Below are positions 34,386-42,595 of a DNA stretch of 45,431 nucleotides, piece by piece (the stretch's first letter is position 1; the number at the start of each line of letters is the position of its first letter). The stretch is from contig JAUNRX010000013.1 in assembly GCA_030539495.1 (NCBI GenBank), forward strand, positions 1 to 45,431, given 5' to 3'. Under the pieces are notes generated by a model. That model was not told the DNA's origin and did not search any database. It worked only from the letters and a program-made list of their open reading frames with translations. Source of the DNA: a bacterium (GTDB lineage Bacteria > Bacillota > Clostridia > Lachnospirales > Lachnospiraceae). The position numbers were made by a program, and so were the translations under genes.

Positions 34386-35969
34386 CTACATTAAGGTAGA
34401 GAACAAGCTAATTACATTCTGATATGCTTTAAGCATCCATGGGCGTTTACACCATTCCTCATAGTTATACTCATGGCACTCTTCTAATGTCTTTACAAAA
34501 TCTTTACGAATGACTTCTACTACTTCTCTATTTGACATCCACATACCATTTTCATAATGAAGATAAAAGCTTCGATAATCCATATTGATTGTACCAATTA
34601 TGCCAGTGCTCTCATTAATGATTGTCTTCGCATGAATAAATCCCGGTGTATACTCGTAAATCTTAACTCCACCCCGAAGAAGTGCTCCATAGTTAAAGTT
34701 CGTCAGACATTTTACATTTTTCTTATCCGGAATACCCGGGCAGATAATACGGACATCAATGCCACTCTTAGCTGCCAAAATCAAGGCTTCACGCATATCA
34801 TCCTCAATAATCAGATATGGTGTCGTAATATATACGTATTCTGTTGCATACTGAATCATCTGCATATAAATATTTTCAATCGGATTGTTGGGATTATTGG
34901 CAGGTCCATCTGAAATCACCTGACAATAGACTTGATTTTCCTCAAACTTCATGGTTGGCTTGTACGGCGTATAATCAATTAGTTCTCCATCCGTGCAAAC
35001 TTCCCACATCTGTAAGAAGGTTACCGTCAGTCCCCATACTGCATCACCAACGACCTTGATGCCGTTATCCTTCCATACGCCAAACCGATTTACAAGGTTT
35101 GCATACTCATCCGCAATATTAAATCCGCCTGTATATCCTATATTTCCATCGATTACTACAATCTTCTGATGGGAACGATAGTTCATGTACAGCTTATTTA
35201 AATATTTATGAACCGGGTTAAAGATACGGACTTCAAATCCTTCTTCCTTTAACAGATGCTCAAACTCCTTATTTGTTCGAAACATGGCACCAAAGTCATC
35301 ATACATAAACATCACCTTGACCCCTGCCTTAATTCGATCCACTAAGATTGCATGTAGATGATCCCAGATTGCCCCTTCTGCCACAATAAAGAAATCAATC
35401 ATAATAAAATGCTTGGCATTTTCAAGTTCTAGGAAGATATCATTAAATGCATCCTCTCCCATTGGAAAATACGTCACCTGATTGTTCTTAAACAAAGGGA
35501 ACCCTTCTTCTCTCATATAGTTCGCCATTCGATATTTGGTCGGATACTCTAATCGGTACTGCTTTAGTACTTCCTCATCCTGAACTGCAAAGGTAAATCC
35601 ATGTCGTAATTTTTCTAATAATCGATTATCAATCTTGCTTTTTGCATTGGCTTTGCCCCAAAGAGCATACATGATATGCCCTGAAATTGGAAGCAGCAAT
35701 ACGATATAGACCCATGCCATCTTATACGACATGCTTCGTTGGTCATTTACCATGCTGAAAATTAAGCAGACACTGAAAATAATCAGTGCTAGATAGAGAT
35801 AGATTGTATATTCGCTAAATAAAAACGGTAAAGCAATGATAAAGCAAAATTGAAATAATACCAATATTCCTACAACGAATGCACGTAAAAAACCGCTGAA
35901 ATGACTTTGCACACGGCCTTTTACATGTTCTCTTATGGGATTAGTAAACCTACTTGTGTTTTTCATCAT
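34386..35969 (-). CDS. cls: Cardiolipin synthase (phospholipase D family)
   Basis: The 527 aa product has two or three N-terminal membrane segments (about 27-105) and two phospholipase D domains with HKD motifs: HQKIVVIDGNIGYTGGFN in the middle and HAKTIINESTGIIGTINMD near the end. The SGHIMYALWGK segment after the helices is typical of Cls. It condenses two phosphatidylglycerol molecules into cardiolipin and glycerol in the membrane. AGAAGGG precedes two successive ATGs. It lies 36 bases after the next upstream gene on the same strand. Confidence 0.93.
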   Translation of the reverse strand: MMKNTSRFTNPIREHVKGRVQSHFSGFLRAFVVGILVLFQFCFIIALPFLFSEYTIYLYLALIIFSVCLIFSMVNDQRSMSYKMAWVYIVLLLPISGHIMYALWGKANAKSKIDNRLLEKLRHGFTFAVQDEEVLKQYRLEYPTKYRMANYMREEGFPLFKNNQVTYFPMGEDAFNDIFLELENAKHFIMIDFFIVAEGAIWDHLHAILVDRIKAGVKVMFMYDDFGAMFRTNKEFEHLLKEEGFEVRIFNPVHKYLNKLYMNYRSHQKIVVIDGNIGYTGGFNIADEYANLVNRFGVWKDNGIKVVGDAVWGLTVTFLQMWEVCTDGELIDYTPYKPTMKFEENQVYCQVISDGPANNPNNPIENIYMQMIQYATEYVYITTPYLIIEDDMREALILAAKSGIDVRIICPGIPDKKNVKCLTNFNYGALLRGGVKIYEYTPGFIHAKTIINESTGIIGTINMDYRSFYLHYENGMWMSNREVVEVIRKDFVKTLEECHEYNYEEWCKRPWMLKAYQNVISLFSTLM

Positions 35970-36004
35970 TAACCCTTCTTACTTATTACATATTCCAGAC
36001 TACG

Positions 36005-36946
36005 CTATTCCTTCTTTCCATTATGCATATTGATTCGCTCTTTCAACTCCTGTAAATAATAATGCCCTCTTGTAAACGTCAAGCTAGGAAATGCCTTGAT
36101 TAATCGTTTATGTATTAAGTTATCATTGTGTAAATTCAACTTATATTTGGTAGCAAACGTCTTGAAACGTTTCTCGAGGTCACTTCTAAATCCTTCTACT
36201 TGCTCTTCCACTTCTGCTGGCTTCATTTCTTTCGATAAAGAATCACGGAATCGATTCGTAAGTGAACTCATTATGCTGTCTTTTTTCAACGTTAACTTTG
36301 TAAATGTTGCACTAGCAAACGCATCTTTTAACTCAGAAGACTTTTCTACCATCTTGGTATTTAACAGGTAAGTAAGGAATTCCTCACGAAGATTGGAAAT
36401 TCGATGCACGCGTTCGGATAACTGTAATGTATAAAAGACTGTAACCGTCAAATCAATTAATCCTAAGATAATCAGGCATGCACAGGCATACTCACCACCT
36501 CTTCTTGGAATTCTTCGAATCAGCTCCAATACGAATGGTCCTAGTACTCTTACATCCAGTACTGATAAAATTCCCCAAAGACAAGAGGCTTTTAAACTGA
36601 TTCTTCCCTGAAACTGTATTTTATAATCGCTGTAATCCCACCATTTTGCATGAAATGCATTTTCCATAATGGCTGCGGTCAAGTATTCTAATACTGTCGC
36701 TAACAGCATTCCTAATAAAAATAATGCTCCCACATTGTCTGCAAAGCCGGATAGTGTGACATAGACAACAGTTCCACCAATCCCATAAATCGGGATAATT
36801 GGCCCATTTAAGAACCCACGGTTTACAAAACTCTTTTGTTTACAGCTGCAAAAACAGGTTTCCCAGATCCATCCCAGAAAACTGTATATAAAAAAACTAA
36901 ATGCTATAAAAAAGAAATCAAAACCTAATAAACTTACATTCCACAT
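36005..36946 (-). CDS. Membrane protein of the putative ABC-transporter type IV family (PF06541-like)
   Basis: The 313 aa product has about five membrane helices in residues 8-185: FFFIAFSFFIYSFLGWIWE, PIIPIYGIGGTVVYV, a helix ending in EYLTAAIMENAFHAKWWDYSDY, then two more. A charged cytoplasmic tail follows (about 185-313) that is probably helical. The GWIWE, NRGFLNGPI and WWDYSD motifs match a Firmicutes membrane family annotated as putative ABC transporter type IV; transport has not been shown. The TTG/ATG context was not decisive, and the ATG at 36946 is used. No ABC ATPase gene is adjacent. Confidence 0.75.
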   Translation of the reverse strand: MWNVSLLGFDFFFIAFSFFIYSFLGWIWETCFCSCKQKSFVNRGFLNGPIIPIYGIGGTVVYVTLSGFADNVGALFLLGMLLATVLEYLTAAIMENAFHAKWWDYSDYKIQFQGRISLKASCLWGILSVLDVRVLGPFVLELIRRIPRRGGEYACACLIILGLIDLTVTVFYTLQLSERVHRISNLREEFLTYLLNTKMVEKSSELKDAFASATFTKLTLKKDSIMSSLTNRFRDSLSKEMKPAEVEEQVEGFRSDLEKRFKTFATKYKLNLHNDNLIHKRLIKAFPSLTFTRGHYYLQELKERINMHNGKKE

Positions 36947-37015
36947 ACTATTTCCTCAGTTTCTATTGTATACACATTTAGTATACCATAACCCATTAGA
37001 AATACTAAATGAAAA

Positions 37016-37044
37016 TTGCTATTTTTGCTCTATTGTGCTATTAT
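37016..37044 (+). promoter_or_regulatory. Promoter of the YprB-like gene
   Basis: TTGCTA (37016-37021), a 17-base spacer and TATTAT (37039-37044). It lies 34 bases before the chosen start codon and argues against an upstream in-frame ATG at 37009. Confidence 0.6.
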
Positions 37045-37077
37045 TTGTTCAACTTAATGCAATGCGAGGTACTTGAA

Positions 37078-38196
37078 ATGGAACTATATAAGCAAAATTT
37101 ACAAATAGATATTCCGTATCCTATGGAACAGCTTATTTCTAGTCAAAAAACTTACAAAAAAGAAGACTTTTTATTCTTTGATATTGAAACCACCGGGCTG
37201 TCTGCCGATGTTTCGAACCTGTATTTGATTGGGTGCCTTTATTATGAAAAGGAAGAGTTCCATATGAAGCAATGGTTTGCAGATTCCTATGATAGTGAGC
37301 CAGAGTTGATTAAGGCTTTCTTTGAAGAATTAAAGAATCATAAGGTCCTTCTCCATTATAACGGAAATGGCTTTGACATACCTTATTTACAAAAGAAAAT
37401 AGCTGCATTTGAACTTGATTACTCCTTCGATTGTATCGAAAGTATTGATTTATATAAAGCTATTAGACCGTATAAAAAAATATTACAGCTTCCAAACTTA
37501 AAGCAGAAGACCATCGAATCCTTCTTAAACATTGGACGAGAAGATGAATATAACGGAAAAGAATTAATTCCTGTCTATGGGGAATATATGAAGAAGAAAT
37601 TCTGCAGAGAAGATAACAGCAAAGAGCTTTCCTTGCTGCTTCTTCATAATGATGAGGATCTTAAGGGGATGGTGGCGCTTCTAAGCCTCTGTTACTATAT
37701 TGATTTATTTAAGAAAAAGCATGAGATTTTATCGGTTGGCTTAAAGGATTCGGTAGTCACTGCCGTGCTTTCCTTAGAGCATGAGCTTGAAAATCAAATA
37801 AAATACCATAACGAGGGATTGTCGTTAGAGACAATTGGAAATGAGCTTCATATAAACCTTTTATTACATCAAGGGGAACTAAAATATTTCTATCCAAACT
37901 ATAAGGACTATTATTATCTTCCTGCTGAGGATATGGCGGTTCATAAAAGCGTGGCAGAATATGTAGATAAAGAGTTCCGTGAAAAGGCAAAGAAGGCTAA
38001 CTGTTATATTAAGAAGACTGGGCTGTTCCTTCCGGTTGACGAGGAGATGGCGAAGGAAATAAATACGATGGTATTCCGTACGGATGCTTCCTCAAAACAA
38101 GGGTTTATGGAAATTAGTGAAAGCTGGCTGGAGAACTTAGAACATAAAGATGTACTGGAAGAATATCTTCATATGTTGATTTGTAATTTAAAATAG
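37078..38196 (+). CDS. YprB-like RNase H-fold 3'-5' exonuclease
   Basis: The product is about 372 aa. The N-terminal DEDD-type exonuclease domain (about 28-195) has the DxE motif at 35-37 (FFDIETTGLSADVSNLYLIG), VLLHYNGNGFDIPYLQKK and, near the end, LLLHNDEDLKGMVALLSL. These supply the four acidic metal ligands. The match is to the RNase_H_2/YprB family. The C-terminal 170 residues are not recognised. The reaction on nucleic acid is inferred from the fold. ATG 37078 has GAGGT eight bases upstream, and a promoter ends 34 bases before it. Confidence 0.85.
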   Translation: MELYKQNLQIDIPYPMEQLISSQKTYKKEDFLFFDIETTGLSADVSNLYLIGCLYYEKEEFHMKQWFADSYDSEPELIKAFFEELKNHKVLLHYNGNGFDIPYLQKKIAAFELDYSFDCIESIDLYKAIRPYKKILQLPNLKQKTIESFLNIGREDEYNGKELIPVYGEYMKKKFCREDNSKELSLLLLHNDEDLKGMVALLSLCYYIDLFKKKHEILSVGLKDSVVTAVLSLEHELENQIKYHNEGLSLETIGNELHINLLLHQGELKYFYPNYKDYYYLPAEDMAVHKSVAEYVDKEFREKAKKANCYIKKTGLFLPVDEEMAKEINTMVFRTDASSKQGFMEISESWLENLEHKDVLEEYLHMLICNLK

Positions 38197-38198
38197 CG

Positions 38199-38235
38199 AA
38201 AAAGCATCCTGTAGTGTTCGGGATGCTTTTTCTTT
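38199..38235. terminator. Bidirectional terminator
   Basis: AAAAAGCATCC (38199-38209) pairs with GGATGCTTTTT (38221-38231) between convergent genes, with T-runs on both strands. Confidence 0.9.
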
Positions 38236-38244
38236 TAATACTTG

Positions 38245-39093
38245 TTATTTTAATGTTTCAACAAATTCCTTAATCTGCTCTACCTTTAAGTTCCAAGCAT
38301 TAAAACTATAATATACGTTATTATACACGAATTCTGCCACCTTTTCGTCGTCACCATCTCCTCTTGGTACTTGATAGATTACAATTGGTACGTCTAATGC
38401 TTCACTTTTATACTCTGCTAATAATTCCATATCTCCTAATGCATTAATATTTCCAACTGCTGCAACTGCATCTTCTTTCAATGCATTCTTTGTAAATACG
38501 GTGGCAGAATATCCTATCATCTGCTCTTTCTCCCCATCATATACGATATACTCTGATCCGAAAATATGGATTGCCTCTACTCGTATGATTTCGTTATTGA
38601 CCTTAGGATACTTTGTAGGATATTTGGGTTTTCCGGTTGGGCTGTAAAAAATCGATCGCTCTCCCGTCATTAAATCACTGTCTGGACTAAAGTGATACTT
38701 CAAGTCTTTCGAGTACTGACTAGACTCTAAAAACTTCACCCCAGTCACTCTGCTTACCTCTGCAATTGTTTCATATTTCGTGTCTTTCAGTGGAGCATCC
38801 CCACTTACCTCAACAAATTTTCCTTCCTTCTCTAGATCCACTCTTTCTCCATCCTTAAACTCCAATGTAGTTCCCCAATTCCTATTAATGATATTTTTTG
38901 CGGATTTGACAATACCAACTCGGTTAATTACTAAGACCGCAAAGATTCCCAGCGCAACTACCGCTTTTATACAAGGTACATATTTAAACTTTTTCTTGTG
39001 TGTTTTCGTAAGCACCTTGTCTGTCACGTCAAATTCAGGAATCTTTGAAGTCTCGTAACTTTCTTTCATATATTGTTCTAAAGGATCTCTCAT
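38245..39093 (-). CDS. Membrane-anchored anti-sigma-like protein
   Basis: The 282 aa product has a short cytoplasmic N-terminus (about 1-40, RDPLEQYMKESYETSKIPEF), one transmembrane segment (IKAVVALGIFAVLVINRVG) and an outer domain. The outer domain resembles DUF4367-type domains: VSRVTGVKFLESSQ early, then IVYDGEKEQMIGY and a VPIVIYQVPRG strand. The start overlaps the ECF sigma stop codon by four bases, so the two are translationally coupled. It probably holds the sigma factor inactive until an outer signal is sensed. The family assignment is tentative; the pairing is clear. Confidence 0.75.
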   Translation of the reverse strand: MRDPLEQYMKESYETSKIPEFDVTDKVLTKTHKKKFKYVPCIKAVVALGIFAVLVINRVGIVKSAKNIINRNWGTTLEFKDGERVDLEKEGKFVEVSGDAPLKDTKYETIAEVSRVTGVKFLESSQYSKDLKYHFSPDSDLMTGERSIFYSPTGKPKYPTKYPKVNNEIIRVEAIHIFGSEYIVYDGEKEQMIGYSATVFTKNALKEDAVAAVGNINALGDMELLAEYKSEALDVPIVIYQVPRGDGDDEKVAEFVYNNVYYSFNAWNLKVEQIKEFVETLK

Positions 39094-39617
39094 TTCACTA
39101 CCTCCTCAACTAGACTACAACAGTGACTGCTTCCTAATAAATTCTTTAGCTTTTTCTTACTTCGCTCCACTTGCTTTCTCAATGCTGCTTCCGACTTTTT
39201 ATATATACTGCTCATTTCCTTATATGTCATTTCCTCAACTATTTTATTATAAATCATCGACCTTTCTTGTGGCTTTAGCGTCATAAGTGCTTGAAATAGT
39301 TCTTCTGAAATTAGTGGCTTTTCATATTGTTCTTTCATAGGAATTAATAAAAACTTACGTTTTCTAATTAGATCAATCGATGTCGTATATGCAATACGAT
39401 ATAAATATCCCGTAATCTCTTGCGTATTCTTAATATTTTTCCGTTTCTGATATAGCTTGATAAAGGTAATCTGCACCACATCCTCGGCATCATGGTAGTT
39501 GCCCAAGATATTGTAACAGTACTTACCAAGCCTATTTGAGTATGTATTCATTAACTGTACAAATGCTTGTTCATTTCCCTGTATAAACTCATTTATGTAC
39601 TCTTCATTATTCTCCAC
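39090..39617 (-). CDS. ECF RNA polymerase sigma factor
   Basis: The 175 aa product has region 2 (about 10-80, NEQAFVQLMNTYSNRLGKYC, NYHDAEDVVQITFIKLYQ, GYLYRIAYTTSIDLIRKRK) and region 4 (about 105-160, LKPQERSMIYNKIVEEMTYK, KKSEAALRKQVERSKKKLKN). A Cys-Cys pair lies near the C-terminus. The start is GTG, with AAGGAGGAG seven bases upstream. A promoter with the TGTCACA-N16-CGTC pattern lies upstream, so the operon probably activates itself. It is coupled to the anti-sigma-like gene. Confidence 0.92.
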   Translation of the reverse strand: MENNEEYINEFIQGNEQAFVQLMNTYSNRLGKYCYNILGNYHDAEDVVQITFIKLYQKRKNIKNTQEITGYLYRIAYTTSIDLIRKRKFLLIPMKEQYEKPLISEELFQALMTLKPQERSMIYNKIVEEMTYKEMSSIYKKSEAALRKQVERSKKKLKNLLGSSHCCSLVEEVVK

Positions 39618-39641
39618 TTTTACTCCTCCTTATTAACCCTC

Positions 39642-39657
39642 TATAAATGCATTTATA
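39642..39657. promoter_or_regulatory. Perfect 16-base palindrome in the ECF leader
   Basis: TATAAATGCATTTATA is self-complementary. It lies just downstream of the ECF-type -10 element, around the expected transcription start. It may be a binding site or chance AT-rich symmetry. Confidence 0.35.
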
Positions 39658-39664
39658 TAGATAA

Positions 39665-39691
39665 GACGGTTTTACATTTCCGATTGTGACA
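39665..39691 (-). promoter_or_regulatory. ECF-type promoter of the sigma/anti-sigma operon
   Basis: On the minus strand TGTCACA (39691-39685), a 16-base spacer and CGTC (39668-39665). This is the layout recognised by several ECF groups and suggests autoregulation. The start codon is about 48 bases downstream. Confidence 0.65.
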
Positions 39692-39716
39692 TAGTCTAAA
39701 AGTTTTTATTATAAAA

Positions 39717-39749
39717 GAGGCGAATTCTTATATTTAAAGAATTCGCCTC
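39717..39749. terminator. Perfect 13-bp hairpin terminator
   Basis: GAGGCGAATTCTT (39717-39729) pairs with AAGAATTCGCCTC (39737-39749), followed on the minus strand by TTTTAT. It probably ends the transcript of the methyltransferase-like gene. Confidence 0.8.
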
Positions 39750-39900
39750 AGCTTGTCGACAACGTCTCCAAGCTTGGATGAAATAAGGATTTCATCCATT
39801 CCCTGAAGGAAACGATTAGTGCTCATTCGTGCAAGTCCCTAAAATACAGGACCTATTCACACTAATCCGATATCCGAAAAGCGCGGTTTCCGGATATCGA
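39750..39900 (-). other. Structured intergenic region downstream of the methyltransferase-like gene
   Basis: No protein gene is seen. Several stems can form in series: GGATGAAAT/ATTTCATCC (39776-39796), AAGCTTG/CAAGCTT around GTCGAC-like sequence (about 39750-39776), TTAGTG/CACTAA enclosing GTCC/GGAC (about 39816-39866) and CGATATCCG/CGGATATCG (about 39868-39899). They lead into the terminator at 39717-39749, so a structured 3' UTR or small RNA is possible. Confidence 0.4.
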
Positions 39901-40956
39901 TTAAAATGAACACCTATGGTTTTCCAACTTTCTTTTATTCTGCATAAATACAGTAACTTCCCTGCGATTATGGGTTAAATTCTTCACCGCAAGAATATCA
40001 TAGTCCTCTTTCAATATATCAAGTGACTTCTGAATTCGAATTTCTTCATCTCGATAAGGCAATTTCAATGTAAGAATGGAATAGCCGCCCTCTGCCAGAT
40101 TTTTATGTATCCTGCACATAAACTTCGCTGCTTTTAACGCATCCACATTCATATCGCAGGTAACCAGATTAAATGGTTTATCAAACTCTACATCCTCTAT
40201 ATGAGCACGATAATGCTTAATATTTTTATATTTTGACAATCTTTGATCTAATTTACCTGGATCTACTGCAGAGACCTGATATCCGTAATCCGCCAACACT
40301 TTCGTCCAGCCTCCCGGAGCAGCACCCACATCTAAGGCATTTCCCTCTCCTTGTAATCTGACTTGAAACTTACTGATTGCTTCTTTTAATTTATTTTCCG
40401 CCCGACAGATCTGTGGCTGCTCTTTACCAAGGACACGATATTCATTACACTGAAAACTCAGATTATCCTCGGCTAAGGAGTAGCCTATATAACAGGTTTG
40501 ATCGATCACAACAATAGAAATTACATGAATATCATAATTCATCAGAGTATCATCAGAAAACACAGGGATGCAGCCATGGTCTTCATAATACTCTCCTAAA
40601 TAAATCTCTATGTCCTTGGCATTATAGACTCCTGCCCCTTCGGTCATTCTTGCTTGCACGGAGAACTTCTCATTTGACTTTAGGCTGCAGATTGTCTTTG
40701 CTTTCTTTAAAATTATTTTTAGGTCCGTTTTCTTGTCATATGTAAGTGTTTCTTCAATGTGGATAGGAAATATATGACGAATAAAGATGGGATTACTTCT
40801 CTTTAATCGCTCTACAAACTCTTTTTCCTCTAATTTGGTGGTAATGATCGTGCTTGTCAGCATGATTTCTTCTGCAGTTGCGCTTTCATCCACTTTTCTT
40901 ATTTCCGCAACTGCATTTTTCCTATATTCTGTATAATGAGTAATCAGATACCGCAT
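39901..40956 (-). CDS. FtsJ/RlmM-like SAM-dependent RNA methyltransferase
   Basis: The 351 aa product has an N-terminal region (about 1-185) with a THUMP-like beta layout and a C-terminal Rossmann-fold methyltransferase. Motif I is LDVGAAPGGWTKVLADYG, followed by VSAVDPGKLDQ, LVTCDMNVDALKA and ILTLKLPYRDEE. The Asp of TCDMN and Lys of LKLPY fit the K-D-K-E ribose-2'-O-methyltransferase pattern. The layout resembles RlmM, which methylates the ribose of C2498 of 23S rRNA; the exact target here is inferred. The start has only a weak ribosome-binding site (AGGGGACGAGAAAATG). Confidence 0.85.
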   Translation of the reverse strand: MRYLITHYTEYRKNAVAEIRKVDESATAEEIMLTSTIITTKLEEKEFVERLKRSNPIFIRHIFPIHIEETLTYDKKTDLKIILKKAKTICSLKSNEKFSVQARMTEGAGVYNAKDIEIYLGEYYEDHGCIPVFSDDTLMNYDIHVISIVVIDQTCYIGYSLAEDNLSFQCNEYRVLGKEQPQICRAENKLKEAISKFQVRLQGEGNALDVGAAPGGWTKVLADYGYQVSAVDPGKLDQRLSKYKNIKHYRAHIEDVEFDKPFNLVTCDMNVDALKAAKFMCRIHKNLAEGGYSILTLKLPYRDEEIRIQKSLDILKEDYDILAVKNLTHNRREVTVFMQNKRKLENHRCSF

Positions 40957-41011
40957 TTTCTCGTCCCCTCTTATGTTTTTCTGACAAAATTATACTCCTA
41001 TATTTTTCACA

Positions 41012-41920
41012 TTACAATGTTGTATTATTTTGTGTTTTACCTGGTAACTCACCAAACTGGAGTCCAAGCATATGTCGAAACAATACCACCATACAAATAC
41101 CACAAATAATGAATAAGACCGGGAACATAATTAGTTCCGATATGCTTAAGTCCACGCCATTGTATCGCATGAGAAATGCCATCATACTCACTGCTGCCGT
41201 CATTGTAACTCCTTTATTTACTAATACTACGGCTAATAGATAGCCCCATTTGCTTTTTTTCTTAAGCAAATATATGGTAACAAAACATGCCGGAATAACA
41301 AATCCCAAATCAAGCGTCTTAATTCCTAACGTCGAGTACTGTTCCAGGTCGGCAGGTGCTGTATTACTTGCAATGGTTGGTACAATGCCTGCCAGCCATT
41401 TTAGTCCCATAGCTACTCCCGTAATCCATAGAAACCTACGGATTAATTTTATTGGAAATTGTTGAATACACCGATTGCAGAGTCCACCTTGAAGGGTCGC
41501 TTTCATGCAGAGAATAAAGGCGTAAAAGCTCAATGTCATAATTGCTATATAAATAAGATATAATGGATTATATGTAACTAAAATGGCATATGAGGTATAG
41601 GTATAAAGAAAGTATGCAATGGTTCCTGTCAGTAAAAACAGTCCCAATGTTTGTCTCTTATGTAATAAATAAAAAGATGCTCCTATTAATGGGATTCCCA
41701 GAATTAAAGTTATAAAATCCTGTGCAATTGCTTGGGAAGCCATGGATACGGAATCTCTCGCATACAGCCCTTTATTATATAGCTTGATGGTTTCTCCAAA
41801 GGAAGTTTGGATATCTCCATATTCTTTTGTTCCACCGCTGACTAGGCCAATTGTTGCTACAATTCCTGCCAAAACAACTATAAGTACTGTTAAGACTGTT
41901 ATTGTCTTCCTGTTTTCCAT
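41012..41920 (-). CDS. Polytopic membrane protein, function unknown
   Basis: The product is about 302 aa. I see about seven or eight membrane segments: an N-terminal one (ITVLTVLIVVLAGIVATIGLV), an outer loop of about 45 residues with IQTSFGETIKLYNKGLYARD, and then segments spread to the C-terminus. A CNRCIQQFP Cys pair lies in a central cytoplasmic loop. I do not recognise the family. ATG 41920 is chosen because GGAG is six bases upstream; a GTG nine codons earlier has no such site. It follows the MarR gene by about 30 bases and should share its promoter, so it may be an exporter or a sensor controlled by that regulator. Confidence 0.7.
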   Translation of the reverse strand: MENRKTITVLTVLIVVLAGIVATIGLVSGGTKEYGDIQTSFGETIKLYNKGLYARDSVSMASQAIAQDFITLILGIPLIGASFYLLHKRQTLGLFLLTGTIAYFLYTYTSYAILVTYNPLYLIYIAIMTLSFYAFILCMKATLQGGLCNRCIQQFPIKLIRRFLWITGVAMGLKWLAGIVPTIASNTAPADLEQYSTLGIKTLDLGFVIPACFVTIYLLKKKSKWGYLLAVVLVNKGVTMTAAVSMMAFLMRYNGVDLSISELIMFPVLFIICGICMVVLFRHMLGLQFGELPGKTQNNTTL

Positions 41921-41949
41921 ATAATTCTCCAACCTTTCTATGCTCACTT

Positions 41950-42453
41950 TTATTTTTTTGAGTCTTTCTGATCGGTCTTGGTTTTTGCAAAATACGCTTC
42001 TAAATAATCAATTCCATTCATCATTTTTAGGGATAGCTTATAATACTGTTCGATTTCCTCATCCGTAAATTCCTGATATAAGACGTCGTGGACTTTATTT
42101 TTGAACGCTTCTCTTTCTTTGGTATACTGAATCCCTTTTTCTGTCCTGTTTACACATAAGGCTCTGGCATCTTCTGGTGACTTCTCCAATGTAATATAGC
42201 CATCCCGCTCCAGACATACTGCTATCTTTTTTACATTTTGTCGGGAACATCCCATGGTCTCGGCAAGTGTCGATAGGTCCGGAGGAGTATCAAATGCTTG
42301 GCAGACTGCTAATAACAGCCATTGTTTGACTGACATGTCATTATATCGATCAAAGACTGAGTGCAATCGATTTTCCTGAATAAAAATATCTACAAATAAT
42401 AGCTTTTTGTACCATGCGGGATCTTTTCCCATCTCTTCATATTTTCTATTCAT
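41950..42453 (-). CDS. MarR-family transcriptional regulator
   Basis: The 167 aa product has a winged helix-turn-helix domain of the MarR type (about 45-110): WLLLAVCQAF, DLSTLAETMGCSRQNVKKI, LERDGYITLEKSPEDARALC and VNRTEKGIQYTKER. Helices on both sides form the dimer interface. The extra N-terminal residues (about 1-40) include KLLFVDIFIQENRLHSVFD. MarR proteins usually repress their own operon and are released by small ligands. Here two palindromic boxes overlap the promoter (42481-42524), fitting autorepression. AGGAGG lies seven bases before the ATG. Confidence 0.92.
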   Translation of the reverse strand: MNRKYEEMGKDPAWYKKLLFVDIFIQENRLHSVFDRYNDMSVKQWLLLAVCQAFDTPPDLSTLAETMGCSRQNVKKIAVCLERDGYITLEKSPEDARALCVNRTEKGIQYTKEREAFKNKVHDVLYQEFTDEEIEQYYKLSLKMMNGIDYLEAYFAKTKTDQKDSKK

Positions 42454-42480
42454 AATTCACCTCCTATATAAAATCGTTAA

Positions 42481-42524
42481 AATAGGTAACTAGTTACTGT
42501 GATTATAGTAACTAGTTACCTATT
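42481..42524. promoter_or_regulatory. Double palindromic operator for the MarR regulator
   Basis: AATAGGTAACTAGTTACT (42481-42498), eight bases, AGTAACTAGTTACCTATT (42507-42524). The two arms are perfect complements, and each contains the self-complementary core GTAACTAGTTAC. One core fills the -35/-10 spacer, the other lies just past the -10. Confidence 0.85.
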
Positions 42525-42530
42525 TGTCAA
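42502..42530 (-). promoter_or_regulatory. Perfect-consensus sigma-A promoter of the marR operon
   Basis: On the minus strand TTGACA (42530-42525), 17 bases, TATAAT (42507-42502). Both hexamers match consensus exactly, so transcription should be strong unless repressed. Confidence 0.9.
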
Positions 42531-42595
42531 TACCTGGAATTCAAATTATATCTAGACTATTTTTATGTTATACTTTCCTTTTTCTCGTTCTTGTT

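Noticed and set aside
37009..37077. Upstream start for the YprB-like exonuclease
   Set aside because: The promoter (37016-37044) lies within it, and the GAGGT site fits the ATG at 37078.
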